Shown in pieces: positions 22,717-31,120 of a stretch of 33,129 bases of DNA (its first letter is position 1; every line of letters begins with the position of its first letter). The notes under the pieces are model-generated. The model was given only the letters and a program-made list of their open reading frames with translations, ran no database searches and was not told where the DNA came from. Location of the stretch: assembly GCA_004555265.1 (NCBI GenBank), contig SFIQ01000032.1:1-33129 (forward strand). The letters are read 5' to 3'. This DNA is from Ruminococcus sp. GTDB taxonomy: Bacteria; Bacillota; Clostridia; Oscillospirales; Acutalibacteraceae. Made by a program: the position numbers and the translations under genes.

Positions 22717-23868
22717 TTACAAAATCTCCGTATAACTGCCGAGATAGCAAAATTGCTCGGCGGCATTTTCCAGCTGCACAATCATTTGGCGGAAATTTTC
22801 GGCATACACCGACGACTCCACATCAAAATAGAACAAAAATTCAAAGTCGCTGTTCGGCTTCGGGCGGCTTTCGAGTTTTAACAGGTTGATGTCGAGCGCG
22901 TAAAAGCGCGACAGCACATCATAAAGTGCGCCGGGGCGGTGCGGCAAAGTAAGCATCAAACTCGTTTTGTTTGCGCCCGTAAAAATTTCCAAATCCTTGC
23001 CGATGCAAATAAACCGCGTGTAGTTGTTGCCGGAATTTTGAATGCTCTCCGACAGACACGACAGTGCGTACAATTCGCGGCACTCCTGCGAGCAAATCGC
23101 CGCAACATCGCGGCGGCCGCTCTCTGCCACGCGTTTGGCGGCGGCGGCAGTATTTTCACAAACCGTCACCTTTACGCCGTCGAGTTTAGACAGGAAGTTG
23201 CTGCATTGGCTGATGGCTTGCTCGTGCGAGAAAATCTCTTTGATTTCGGAAAGCTGTACGCCTTTTTTGGCAAGCAGACTGTGGTCCACCTTTAAGCGTA
23301 CGCTTTTGACAATATAAAATTTATATTGATTCATCAAATCATACACATGGTTTACAGACCCCGCCGTGCTGTTTTCAATCGGCAGTATGCCATAGCGGCA
23401 AAGCCCCTGCTGTACGGCGGCAAACACGCCTTCCCAATCCTTAAAAAACATAATATCGGGATTTTTAAACAGCCGCTCGCACGCAAGCGAAGAATACGCA
23501 CCCTCCACGCCTTGGCACGCAACCACCGCCGTTTCGGGCAAATCGGTTTTGGCGAATTTGTCCGCCGCATCTTGAATTTGCGCAGAAAGCTGTGTGCCGT
23601 CCGCCTCCAAATATTTATGCTGATACGAGCGCGAAAGCCCCATAATATCGGCATACAAAAGGCGCGTGTATAAACGCAAATCCTCGTCATCCGCCATTTC
23701 GCTGACGCGCTTTAACAGGGCGCGCTCGCGGGTTTTGTCGAGCACGGGCATATGATTTGCCTGTTTGTATTTGGCGACTTCCGTTGACAGCCCCATCCGC
23801 TTTAAAAACAGCGGAACCAGCTGCGCGTCGATTTCGTTGATTTGTTCTCTGATGTCCTGTAAATCCAT
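22717..23868 (-). CDS. pheA: Bifunctional chorismate mutase - prephenate dehydratase (P-protein)
   Basis: The enzyme turns chorismate into prephenate and then phenylpyruvate, the Phe branch. Residues 1-85 are an AroQ-type chorismate mutase (IREQINEIDAQLVPLFLKRM). About 110-290 are the dehydratase domain, with GVEGAYSS, GILPIENSTAGSV and the catalytic TRF motif in NNYTRFICIG. About 300-383 are an ACT domain with the Phe-binding GALY and ESRP motifs, so feedback inhibition by Phe is expected. It starts 3 bp after the aroC stop and is the last gene of the operon. Length 383 is normal. Confidence 0.96.
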   Translation of the reverse strand: MDLQDIREQINEIDAQLVPLFLKRMGLSTEVAKYKQANHMPVLDKTRERALLKRVSEMADDEDLRLYTRLLYADIMGLSRSYQHKYLEADGTQLSAQIQDAADKFAKTDLPETAVVACQGVEGAYSSLACERLFKNPDIMFFKDWEGVFAAVQQGLCRYGILPIENSTAGSVNHVYDLMNQYKFYIVKSVRLKVDHSLLAKKGVQLSEIKEIFSHEQAISQCSNFLSKLDGVKVTVCENTAAAAKRVAESGRRDVAAICSQECRELYALSCLSESIQNSGNNYTRFICIGKDLEIFTGANKTSLMLTLPHRPGALYDVLSRFYALDINLLKLESRPKPNSDFEFLFYFDVESSVYAENFRQMIVQLENAAEQFCYLGSYTEIL

Positions 23869-23871
23869 AAC

Positions 23872-24945
23872 TTACGCCCCCAAAAGCATATCCAAAACCG
23901 TGATTGCCGCAACCGCTTCCACCACGGGGACGGCGCGCGGCACAATGCAAGGGTCATGCCGCCCGACAATTCTTAAAGTTTCTTCGGTTTTGGTTTCTAA
24001 ATGCACGCTTTGCTGCGGTTTGGCGATAGACGCCGTGGGCTTTATCGCCACGCGGAACACCACGGGCATACCCGAAGTAATCCCGCCCAAAATGCCGCCG
24101 TGATTGTTGGTCACGGTACGGATTTCTCCATTTTCGACACAAAATGGATCGTTGTTTTCACTGCCGCGCAAAGCACTGCCCGCAAAACCGCTGCCGAATT
24201 CCAAGCCTTTGACGGCGGGAATGCCGAACAGATTTTTTGCAAGCTGATTTTCCACGCCGTCAAACATCGGGTCGCCGATGCCTGCCGGCAAGCCCACAAC
24301 GGCACATTCAATCACGCCGCCGACGGAGTCACAATCCTTGCGCGCCGCTTCGATTGCCGCCTGCATTTTTTCGCCCTGTTCGTCCGAGAGCACGGGAAAC
24401 GGCTTTGCCGCAATGTCGTCCGTCTGCACATGCACCTTGTCAAACGGCGTATCTTCTATGCCCGCGACAGAGGCAATATGCGCGCGTACTTCTACGCCTT
24501 TTTCTTTGAGAATTTGCAGACAAATCGCACCCGCAAAGCATAGAGGCGCTGTCAGTCTGCCTGAAAAATGCCCGCCGCCTGCAATATCGTTAAACCCGTT
24601 ATAACGCACCGCCGCGGCATAGTCGGAATGTGCCGGGCGTGGGGTCAGGCGCAAATTGTTATAATCCTGCGAGCGCGTGTTGGTATTTTCAATCATCACG
24701 CCGAGCGGCGCGCCGCAGGTCACGCCGTCCAAAAGTCCCGAAAGCACTACGGGACTGTCCGCCTCTTTGCGCGAAGTGGAAAACTTTGCCCTGCCCGGTG
24801 CGCGCCGCGCCATAAATGCATTCACCTTTTCCGTGTCTACCGCAAAGCCTGCCGGTAACCCGTCAATCACCGCGCCGATGGCTTTGGAATGGGATTGCCC
24901 GAACACGGACACCTGTATGTTTTTACCCGTCAATATCGAGGACAT
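23872..24945 (-). CDS. aroC: Chorismate synthase
   Basis: AroC removes phosphate from EPSP to form chorismate and requires reduced FMN. The 357-residue protein has the family signatures FGQSHSKAIGAVIDGLPAG, RPAHSDYAAAVRYNGFNDIAGGGHFSGRLTAP and GRHDPCIVPRAVPVVEA. AGGAGGG lies seven bases before the ATG, and the gene overlaps the aroA 3' end by 23 bp. Together with aroA, aroB and aroF it completes the operon's route to chorismate. Confidence 0.97.
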   Translation of the reverse strand: MSSILTGKNIQVSVFGQSHSKAIGAVIDGLPAGFAVDTEKVNAFMARRAPGRAKFSTSRKEADSPVVLSGLLDGVTCGAPLGVMIENTNTRSQDYNNLRLTPRPAHSDYAAAVRYNGFNDIAGGGHFSGRLTAPLCFAGAICLQILKEKGVEVRAHIASVAGIEDTPFDKVHVQTDDIAAKPFPVLSDEQGEKMQAAIEAARKDCDSVGGVIECAVVGLPAGIGDPMFDGVENQLAKNLFGIPAVKGLEFGSGFAGSALRGSENNDPFCVENGEIRTVTNNHGGILGGITSGMPVVFRVAIKPTASIAKPQQSVHLETKTEETLRIVGRHDPCIVPRAVPVVEAVAAITVLDMLLGA

Positions 24946-26200
24946 TTGCGTTCCCTCCTAATTTTTCAAAATCCGCAAAGAAATGCGGGTAGGATTTTCT
25001 GACCGCCTGGGCTTCGCGTATCGTTGTTTTTTCGCGTGCGACGGTGGCGGCAATCGCCATAGACATCACCATGCGGTGGTCGTTGAAGCCGAACACATCC
25101 CCACCGCGAATGCCCTCGCCGCCCCAAATGACAAGCCCGTCATCGGTTTCGGCACACACAACGCCCATATTGGTTAAACATTCGTTGTCCGCCGCAAGTC
25201 GGTCGCACTCTTTGATACGCAACCGCGCGGCATTGGTAACGGTGGTCGCGCCCGTTTCACAGGCCGCCGCCGCGACGGACAATATCGGCACCAAATCGGG
25301 AATGCCCGAAGCGTCAATCTGTACACCTTTTAACGGTGCGGGCGAAACCGTTACGGCGTCGCCGTCCACTTCGATTTTTGCGCCCATTTTCACAAGAACA
25401 TCTAAAATCGCTTTATCCCCTTGCACAGAGCGGAGATTTAAGCCCGTTACCGTGACGGGCGCGCCGAGTGCCCCCGCCGTCAAGAAAAATGCGGCATTGG
25501 ACCAATCGCCGTCTACCATAACTGTTTCGGGGCTTTTATAGGCTTGCCCGCCGCGGATTTTATAGGTGTTTTCCGCGGTTTCCACCGTAATGCCGAAGGT
25601 ATGCAAAGTGGAAAGCGTCATATCAATATAGGCTTTTGACTCTACGGGCGGCAGCAGTTCAATTTCGCTGTCATCGGGGAGCAAGGGAAGTGCGAACAAC
25701 AGCCCCGTCACATACTGCGAACTGACATTGCCTTTCAAGGTGAATTTCCCCGCCGTCAACTGTCCTTTCGTTTCTATCGGGAACACCCACGGCGGCGAAA
25801 AAGTCACGCCGTGTTCACCCATTGCATTGCGCAAATCGGTCACAGGGCGTTCAGGCAATCTGCCTTTTCCGGAAAACACGCCGTTTTTGCCGAGCGCGGA
25901 CACCACCGGCAGTAAAAAGCGTAGAGTTGAACCGCTTTCGCCGCAGTCGAGTTGTACGGTCTCTACTGTATCTCTTGCAATCGGTGTGACTTTGATTTCA
26001 TTTTCCCCGTATTCGATACTTGCGCCGAGCGCCCGCAGGCACTCCGCCGTCGCGCGAATATCTTCGGACAGCACATTGCAAGAAAGCACGGTAGGCTGAT
26101 CGGCAAGCGCGGCGGCAATCAGCAGACGGTGTGCATCGGATTTGGAGGAAATTGCGGGAACGGTGCCGCAAAGTGCGTGCGGCATAATTTCAATATTCAT
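24923..26200 (-). CDS. aroA: 3-phosphoshikimate 1-carboxyvinyltransferase (EPSP synthase)
   Basis: AroA transfers the enolpyruvyl group of PEP to shikimate-3-phosphate. The 425-residue protein has SSKSDAHRLLIAAAL (substrate Lys and Ser), CGESGSTLRFLLPV in place of the class I NAGTAMR loop, KGRLPERPV, VDGDWSNAAFFLTAGAL, LRIKECDR and FNDHRMVMSMA. The altered PEP-loop (ESGST) differs from the class I pattern, so its glyphosate class is uncertain from sequence alone. The ATG at 26198-26200 overlaps the aroB stop as ATGA; a TTG two codons upstream is less likely. Confidence 0.96.
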   Translation of the reverse strand: MNIEIMPHALCGTVPAISSKSDAHRLLIAAALADQPTVLSCNVLSEDIRATAECLRALGASIEYGENEIKVTPIARDTVETVQLDCGESGSTLRFLLPVVSALGKNGVFSGKGRLPERPVTDLRNAMGEHGVTFSPPWVFPIETKGQLTAGKFTLKGNVSSQYVTGLLFALPLLPDDSEIELLPPVESKAYIDMTLSTLHTFGITVETAENTYKIRGGQAYKSPETVMVDGDWSNAAFFLTAGALGAPVTVTGLNLRSVQGDKAILDVLVKMGAKIEVDGDAVTVSPAPLKGVQIDASGIPDLVPILSVAAAACETGATTVTNAARLRIKECDRLAADNECLTNMGVVCAETDDGLVIWGGEGIRGGDVFGFNDHRMVMSMAIAATVAREKTTIREAQAVRKSYPHFFADFEKLGGNANVLDIDG

Positions 26201-27255
26201 TCGCAAATCCCCTGTTCTATCACATTTTTGAGCATTTCGGTATCGGTTTTATATAACACACATTCGCCCAAGGCTTTGGGCACAATCAAGGTAATTTTGC
26301 CGCCGTCACGCTTCTTGTCGGACAGCGCGTGCGTGAACAAGTCCTCTGCAGAAAACGGCGTTTCGGTGGGCAAACGATATTTTTGCAAAACGGCAATCAA
26401 TTCCGCGGTGCAATCGGTTTCGGTCAAGCCGCATTGGTACGCGCCGCGCGCCATCAGCACCATACCGATGGCAACGCCCTTGCCGTGCGACACCGAGAAG
26501 TGACTGCACCCTTCGACCGCGTGCCCCAAGGTATGCCCGAAATTCAAAAGCCCGCGAAGTCCCAAATCGCGCTCGTCTTTTTCGACCACATCGCGCTTAA
26601 AGGTCACACAGCGCGCAATGACGGTTTCAATGTGTTCTTTTGCATCGTTTGCCTGTAAAAAATCAAAAAATTCACGGCTGAAAATCGCGCCGTATTTGAT
26701 AACCTCCGCCATACCGTCCGCGAAAATCTCGTCGGAAAGCGTGGACAGCGTTTGCGGGTCGCAAAGCACCGCGCGCGGTTGATAAAACGCGCCGACCAAA
26801 TTTTTGCCCGCCGACAAATCCACCGCCGTTTTGCCGCCGACGGACGAGTCCACACAAGAAAGGAGGGTGGTCGGGATTTGCACAAAGTCAATGCCGCGCT
26901 GATAGGTCGCCGCCGCAAAGCCCGCCATATCGCCGACGACGCCGCCGCCCAACGCGACAATGCAGTCGGTACGCGTGACATGATTTTCAGCCAAAAATTC
27001 CAAAATTTCGCCGTACACGCGCAAATTCTTGGACGCTTCCCCATTTGGAAAAACAAATTTCAGCGTGCGAAAGCCTGCCGCTTGTAAGGATTGCTCCGCC
27101 CGCGCCGCATACAGCGCATCGACAATATCGTCGGTCACAAGCACGGCGGTTTGCGCCTTGGTTACCGCGCGGGTATACGCGCCGCATTCGTCTAAAATGC
27201 CGTTTTCAATAGAAATCGTATACGGTACGCCTGTGTTTACTGCTACTGTTTTCAT
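26197..27255 (-). CDS. aroB: 3-dehydroquinate synthase
   Basis: AroB converts DAHP to 3-dehydroquinate with NAD+ and a divalent metal. The 352-residue protein shows ALGGGVVGDMAGFAAATYQRGI, QIPTTLLSCVDSSVGGKTAVD (the NAD and phosphate sites) and LLNFGHTLGHAVE with metal-binding His residues. AAAGGAT lies eight bases before the ATG. It starts 5 bp after the tyrA stop and couples to aroA by an ATGA overlap. Confidence 0.97.
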   Translation of the reverse strand: MKTVAVNTGVPYTISIENGILDECGAYTRAVTKAQTAVLVTDDIVDALYAARAEQSLQAAGFRTLKFVFPNGEASKNLRVYGEILEFLAENHVTRTDCIVALGGGVVGDMAGFAAATYQRGIDFVQIPTTLLSCVDSSVGGKTAVDLSAGKNLVGAFYQPRAVLCDPQTLSTLSDEIFADGMAEVIKYGAIFSREFFDFLQANDAKEHIETVIARCVTFKRDVVEKDERDLGLRGLLNFGHTLGHAVEGCSHFSVSHGKGVAIGMVLMARGAYQCGLTETDCTAELIAVLQKYRLPTETPFSAEDLFTHALSDKKRDGGKITLIVPKALGECVLYKTDTEMLKNVIEQGICE

Positions 27256-27260
27256 ATTTC

Positions 27261-28100
27261 TTATCCTTTGCCGTCAATTTGTTCCTTACGGTCGCTGCCT
27301 GCTTTCAAAAGTGCGTGCAGGGTTTCTGCATCGCGCGCTCTAAGCGCGTCGGCATATTCCTGCAAGTGGGCGATAATGCCCTCGACCTCCCGCAGTAAAT
27401 TATCGTCGTTATCCAAAAACAACTCCGTCCACATATCGGCATTGAGTTTTGCCACACGGGTTAGGTCTTTGTAACTGCCCGCCGAAAATCCGTTGTGCAC
27501 CTGCGCTTCGGGGCTTTTGACATAGGCGTTGGAAACCACATGTGCCAACTGCGAAGTGTAGGCAATAATGCGGTCATGCTCCTCGGGGGTGGAAATTTGA
27601 ATATTCGTAAAGCCGATGGACAAAAACAAATCTTTGAGCATTGCCATCTGTGCAATATCTGCATCTTCCGGCGGCACCAAAATCATCGAAGCGTTTTGGA
27701 ACATATCGACATTCGCATATGAAAAGCCCGACATATGGAGTCCCGCCATCGGGTGCACACCGTAAAACACAAAGCCGTGTTCCTTTGCCGCTTTCCAAAG
27801 CGGCTCGCAAATGACGCGTTTCACGCCGCAAGCGTCGAGCACAACTGCACCTTTTTTTAAGGTCGGCGCATATTTCAGCACAAAATCCACGGTTAATTGC
27901 GGGTACAGCGCACAAATGAGCATATCGCAATCCGCAATTTCCTCGTCGGTCAGTTCCCCGTCAATCGCGCCGAGCAGTTTCGCTTTCAAAAGCACCTCTG
28001 CCGTGCGGTTCCAACCGAGCACCGTGTGTTCGGTATTGAATTTCAACGCTTTGGCAAGCGAGCCGCCAATCAGCCCCAAGCCGACAATTCCGATTTTCAT
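27261..28100 (-). CDS. tyrA: Prephenate dehydrogenase
   Basis: TyrA oxidatively decarboxylates prephenate to 4-hydroxyphenylpyruvate, the Tyr branch. The 279-residue protein opens with the Rossmann motif GLGLIGGSLAKAL and has DACGVKR, GVHPMAGLHMSGF (catalytic His region) and SQLAHVVSNAYV; it lacks an ACT domain. Start choice: AAAGGA is nine bases before the ATG at 28098-28100 but abuts the ATG at 28107-28109, which overlaps the aroF stop as ATGA. The latter would add three residues (MKP). Both place it in the aroF-led operon. Confidence 0.95.
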   Translation of the reverse strand: MKIGIVGLGLIGGSLAKALKFNTEHTVLGWNRTAEVLLKAKLLGAIDGELTDEEIADCDMLICALYPQLTVDFVLKYAPTLKKGAVVLDACGVKRVICEPLWKAAKEHGFVFYGVHPMAGLHMSGFSYANVDMFQNASMILVPPEDADIAQMAMLKDLFLSIGFTNIQISTPEEHDRIIAYTSQLAHVVSNAYVKSPEAQVHNGFSAGSYKDLTRVAKLNADMWTELFLDNDDNLLREVEGIIAHLQEYADALRARDAETLHALLKAGSDRKEQIDGKG

Positions 28101-28105
28101 AGGTT

Positions 28106-29110
28106 TCATTCCTTTACTGCGTTCAAAATCTTTTGCACGCCCGCAGTAACCTCTGCAAATTCTTCGGGGCGCAATGCCTGCGGGCCGTCGCACAGCGCGT
28201 GCGCAGGGTCATTGTGTACTTCAATCATCAAGCCGTCTGCGCCGCAAGCCGCCGCCGCGTAAGACATCGGCTTTACAAGGCGTGCAATGCCCGAAGCGTG
28301 GCTCGGGTCAATGACCACGGGCAGGTGCGACATTTCCTTTAACATCGGCACGGCGGACAAATCCAAGGTGTTGCGTGTTGCCGTTTCAAAGGTGCGAATG
28401 CCGCGCTCGCACAAAATGACCTTTTGGTTGCCCTCCGCCATAATGTACTCGGCGCTCATTAAGAACTCCTGCAAAGTGGCGGCCAGTCCGCGTTTTAAGA
28501 AAATAGGCTTGTCGGTTTTGCCGAGTTCTTTCAGCAGTTCAAAATTCTGCATATTTCTGGCGCCGACCTGAATGATATCGACATCTTCAAACAACGGCAG
28601 GTGCGACGCGTCCATAATTTCGGTCACAATCGGCATACCTGTTTCCTTTTTCGCTTCCAACAGAAGTTCCAAGCCCTCGGCGCGCATCCCTTGGAATGCA
28701 TACGGCGAAGTGCGCGGTTTGAACGCGCCGCCGCGCAGAATGTTGGCACCCGCTTTTTTCACATCGCGCGCGATGGACAAAATCTGTTCGCGGCTTTCCA
28801 CCGAGCAGGGCCCTGCGAAAAACTGGAAATTCCCGCCGCCGATTTTTACGCCGTTCACATCAATCACCGTGTCATCGGGGTGGAATTTGCGGTTGGCGTT
28901 TTTATAAGGCTCGGAAATACGCTTGACCTTTTCGACAATATCCAAGCCCTGAATCAAATCAATGTCCACTTTGCTCGTGTCGCCTATAAGCCCCAAAATC
29001 GTTTGGTACTGCCCCACGACCGAGTGCACCGACAGCCCTTGATTTTCGAGCCAATCGGTTAAGTTTTTTACTTTTTTCTGTTCTGCATGGTCTTTTAAAA
29101 TCACAACCAT
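28106..29110 (-). CDS. aroF: 3-deoxy-7-phosphoheptulonate (DAHP) synthase, type I-beta
   Basis: It condenses PEP and erythrose-4-phosphate, the entry step of aromatic synthesis. The 334-residue protein has an N-terminal ferredoxin-like regulatory domain (1-70, MVVILKDHAEQKKV...), as in the Thermotoga-type enzymes that are inhibited by Phe and Tyr. The catalytic barrel has GPCSVES (100-106), GGAFKPRTSPYAFQG, GARNMQNFELLKELG, PIFLKRG and VIDPSHASG. The ATG at 29108-29110 gives the standard N-terminus; the ribosome-binding site (GGGGC) is only fair. The gene heads the operon and lies behind a leader that looks like a Phe/Tyr attenuator. Confidence 0.96.
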   Translation of the reverse strand: MVVILKDHAEQKKVKNLTDWLENQGLSVHSVVGQYQTILGLIGDTSKVDIDLIQGLDIVEKVKRISEPYKNANRKFHPDDTVIDVNGVKIGGGNFQFFAGPCSVESREQILSIARDVKKAGANILRGGAFKPRTSPYAFQGMRAEGLELLLEAKKETGMPIVTEIMDASHLPLFEDVDIIQVGARNMQNFELLKELGKTDKPIFLKRGLAATLQEFLMSAEYIMAEGNQKVILCERGIRTFETATRNTLDLSAVPMLKEMSHLPVVIDPSHASGIARLVKPMSYAAAACGADGLMIEVHNDPAHALCDGPQALRPEEFAEVTAGVQKILNAVKE

Positions 29111-29149
29111 TTTTGCTGCCCCATTTCTTTGAGAAAATCTTTCTGCCAA

Positions 29150-29181
29150 ACAAAAAGCCCGCAGTGCATTTCACTGCGGGC
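29150..29181 (-). terminator. Intrinsic terminator in the aroF leader
   Basis: On the minus strand GCCCGCAGTG (29172-29181) and CACTGCGGGC (29157-29166) form a perfect 10-bp stem with a 5-base loop, followed by TTTTTGTT (29149-29156). It lies about 40 bp before the aroF start, after the leader peptide, and would stop transcription before the operon. Confidence 0.9.
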
Positions 29182-29215
29182 GTAGTTTTCAAAACGAACA
29201 AGAAGAATCGGCGAA

Positions 29216-29308
29216 CTACACATTTACAGCGAAATTTAACTTAACCTTGCCAAAAAAGCTGGTAAAGTAAAAGTAAAAATATGCAACTGTAAACGCGAAT
29301 TTCGGCAT
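29216..29308 (-). CDS. Aromatic-rich leader peptide of the aroF operon
   Basis: A 30-codon frame (ATG 29306-29308, TAG 29216-29218) with AAGGA eight bases upstream. Eleven residues are aromatic: eight Phe and three Tyr, mostly in AYFYFYFTSFF at residues 9-19. No Trp is present. This matches the logic of pheL-type leader peptides, where scarce charged tRNA stalls the ribosome in the codon cluster. Position between a consensus-like promoter and a terminator 35 bp after its stop codon supports a regulatory role. The peptide itself probably has no other function. Confidence 0.82.
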   Translation of the reverse strand: MPKFAFTVAYFYFYFTSFFGKVKLNFAVNV

Positions 29309-29355
29309 ATTGCTTTTCCTTCCGATTTTCTCGCTTTGTTCAGCGGTATGCAACA

Positions 29356-29384
29356 ATGCTATCACTTGCAAAGAAAAATGTCAA
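29356..29384 (-). promoter_or_regulatory. Promoter of the aroF-tyrA-aroB-aroA-aroC-pheA operon
   Basis: On the minus strand TTGACA (29379-29384) and TAGCAT (29356-29361) are 17 bp apart. Transcription would start near 29349, giving a leader of about 240 nt before aroF. Confidence 0.8.
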
Positions 29385-29437
29385 CACTTTTTTTATAAAA
29401 ACGCGTATTTTGGGCGTTTTCGGCACCGTCTTTGCAC

Positions 29438-29466
29438 TTGATTGCCGACTGAAAATAGTGTATACT
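29438..29466 (+). promoter_or_regulatory. Promoter of birA
   Basis: TTGATT (29438-29443) and TATACT (29461-29466) are spaced by 17 bp, divergent from the aroF promoter. Confidence 0.55.
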
Positions 29467-29540
29467 GAAAAAAATAGTTGCAATATACATTTCGATGTGC
29501 AATTTGTGCAGATACGCTGTAAGAAAGGACTGTGCGCATA

Positions 29541-30332
29541 ATGGTTCGGGAATTAAACGAAAAAAATCTGATTTATCAAATTCGGCAATATCATCTCAAA
29601 CGCCGTGTGTATTTTCACACGGAAATCGACTCCACCAACAACGAAGCGAAAAAACTCTGCAATGAAAACAAGGGCGGCGGCGCGCTGGTGGTTGCCGACT
29701 GTCAAACCGCCGGCAAAGGGCGTTTGGGCAGGACTTTTTGCTCGCCTGCGGGCACGGGGCTTTACTTAACCGCCGTGTATGAACTCGACGGCAGTGAAAA
29801 GAATTTCGATTTGATTTCCTCTCTCGCCGGTCTTGCCGTACGCGATACCCTTTACAATATGTTTAATTTGCAAACCACCATCAAGTGGCCGAACGATGTG
29901 CTGTATGAAGGTAGAAAACTCTGCGGCATTCTTTGCGAGGTTGTCAATGTCAACAACCGCCCGAAATATGTGGCGGTCGGCGTGGGGGTGAATGTGCAAC
30001 ACGGCGCGTTCCCCGACGATGTAGACTGCATTGCAGGCGCCGTGGGCGACTTCTGCACCGACGAAATCGACCGCAACGAGCTTTGCATAGAGCTTGTGCA
30101 CAATTTAGACCGTTACATCTTGCGCAGCCGCGCCTTGCAAGAGGACAGCAAAGAAGTGGTAGACCGCTTGAAAGCCTGTTCGGCAACGCTTGGGCAAATG
30201 GTGCGCGTGATTACCCCCGAAAAAGAATTCGACGCACGCGTTTTGGATATTGCCCCGAACGGCGGCTTGCGCGTTTCCACCGCCGAGGGCGAACAGGTCA
30301 TCACCTCGGGCGAGGTGGTGCATATTCGGTAA
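29541..30332 (+). CDS. birA: Biotin-[acetyl-CoA-carboxylase] ligase
   Basis: The enzyme activates biotin with ATP and attaches it to biotin carboxyl carrier proteins. The product of about 263 residues has FHTEIDSTNNEAK, QTAGKGRLGRTFCSP (biotinyl-AMP loop), TIKWPNDVLYEGRKLCGILCE and VAVGVGVNV, then a C-terminal SH3-like domain. No N-terminal winged helix is present, so it should be a catalytic-only ligase, not a repressor. AAAGGA (29524-29529) is 11 bases from ATG 29541 but only two from GTG 29532, so the ATG is preferred. Confidence 0.95.
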   Translation: MVRELNEKNLIYQIRQYHLKRRVYFHTEIDSTNNEAKKLCNENKGGGALVVADCQTAGKGRLGRTFCSPAGTGLYLTAVYELDGSEKNFDLISSLAGLAVRDTLYNMFNLQTTIKWPNDVLYEGRKLCGILCEVVNVNNRPKYVAVGVGVNVQHGAFPDDVDCIAGAVGDFCTDEIDRNELCIELVHNLDRYILRSRALQEDSKEVVDRLKACSATLGQMVRVITPEKEFDARVLDIAPNGGLRVSTAEGEQVITSGEVVHIR

Positions 30333-30347
30333 ATTGGGATTTGTATT

Positions 30348-30432
30348 TGTCATCCTGAGCGAAGCGAAGGATCTCAAACCCAAGTATAAAATGTGCGAAA
30401 CGAGATTCTTCGCCTATCGGCTCAGAATGACA
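30348..30432. repeat. Dispersed 85-bp inverted-repeat element, copy 2
   Basis: It starts TGTCATCCTGAGCGAAGCGA and ends CTCAGAATGACA with an internal GAGATTCTTCG, matching copy 1 at 585-667, while the middle differs. It lies 16 bp after the birA stop. Confidence 0.75.
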
Positions 30433-30459
30433 ATCGGGTGGGTCTCCGCGCGCCCGTTT

Positions 30460-31010
30460 GTAGGGGTCGGCGTCTCGACGACCCGCAACAAATTACATCT
30501 TTTTTGCGGTCTACGCACGAACTGCATTTTACAGGGTAGGGCGGGGGCTTGCCCCCGCCGCGGGATTTTCTGTGAAGTACGAAACGGACAAACTGTAATG
30601 CGAGCGGAAGGGGCGACGACTCGGCGCCCCGTTATTCCTCTCTCTGATGAGGGTCGACTCCCTCACAGTGTGAGGGAGATGTCGCGAAGCGACAGAGGGA
30701 GACCGCCGCCGTCAGCGGGTGTCACGCCGCAAGGCGTGACGGAGGGAGAGAAACGGAAAAATCTCTCCCCCAGTCAAATGCTGTGCATTTGACAGCCCCC
30801 TCTGGGAGGGGGCGGAAACGGCGGGCGATTCGTGAATCGCCCCTACAACCGTAGGGAACGGTCTTGACCGTTCCGTAAAATTATATCAAATTACGCAGGC
30901 GAACACAGTTCGCCCCTACAAATTGTAGGGAACAACCTTGGTGTTGTTCCGCAAAACACATCAAATTTCACGGGCGGCCGGGTCGACCGCCCCTACGATG
31001 GGATAGACAA
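30460..31010. repeat. Intergenic palindromic module cluster 3
   Basis: The same GC-rich modules as in clusters 1 and 2: GGCGGGGGCTTGCCCCCGCC (30540-30559), GTCAAATGCTGTGCATTTGAC, CACGCCGCAAGGCGTG, GTAGGGAACGGTCTTGACCG (about 30851) and GGCGAAC-ACA-GTTCGCC (about 30898). No gene is visible in 30433-31030. Confidence 0.75.
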
Positions 31011-31031
31011 CCCCCATTTGATATAAAACGC

Positions 31032-31073
31032 ATCACGGGCAACCCACTTACAGGTAGCCCGTGATTTTTTATA
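31032..31073 (+). terminator. Intrinsic terminator between birA and the minus-strand GNAT gene
   Basis: ATCACGGGC (31032-31040) pairs with GCCCGTGAT (31057-31065), extended inside by AACC/GGT, and TTTTTTAT follows. It may close birA read-through; the minus-side T run (GCGTTTTAT) is weaker. Confidence 0.65.
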
Positions 31074-31120
31074 GGTATACAGGTTTTTATGATGTCTTTG
31101 ACAACGGCAGTGTACTGTTT

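Noticed and set aside
29219..29360. T-box or riboswitch in the aroF leader
   Set aside because: No AGGGTGG-type T-box sequence or Stem I is present; the leader peptide with terminator and antiterminator explains the region better.
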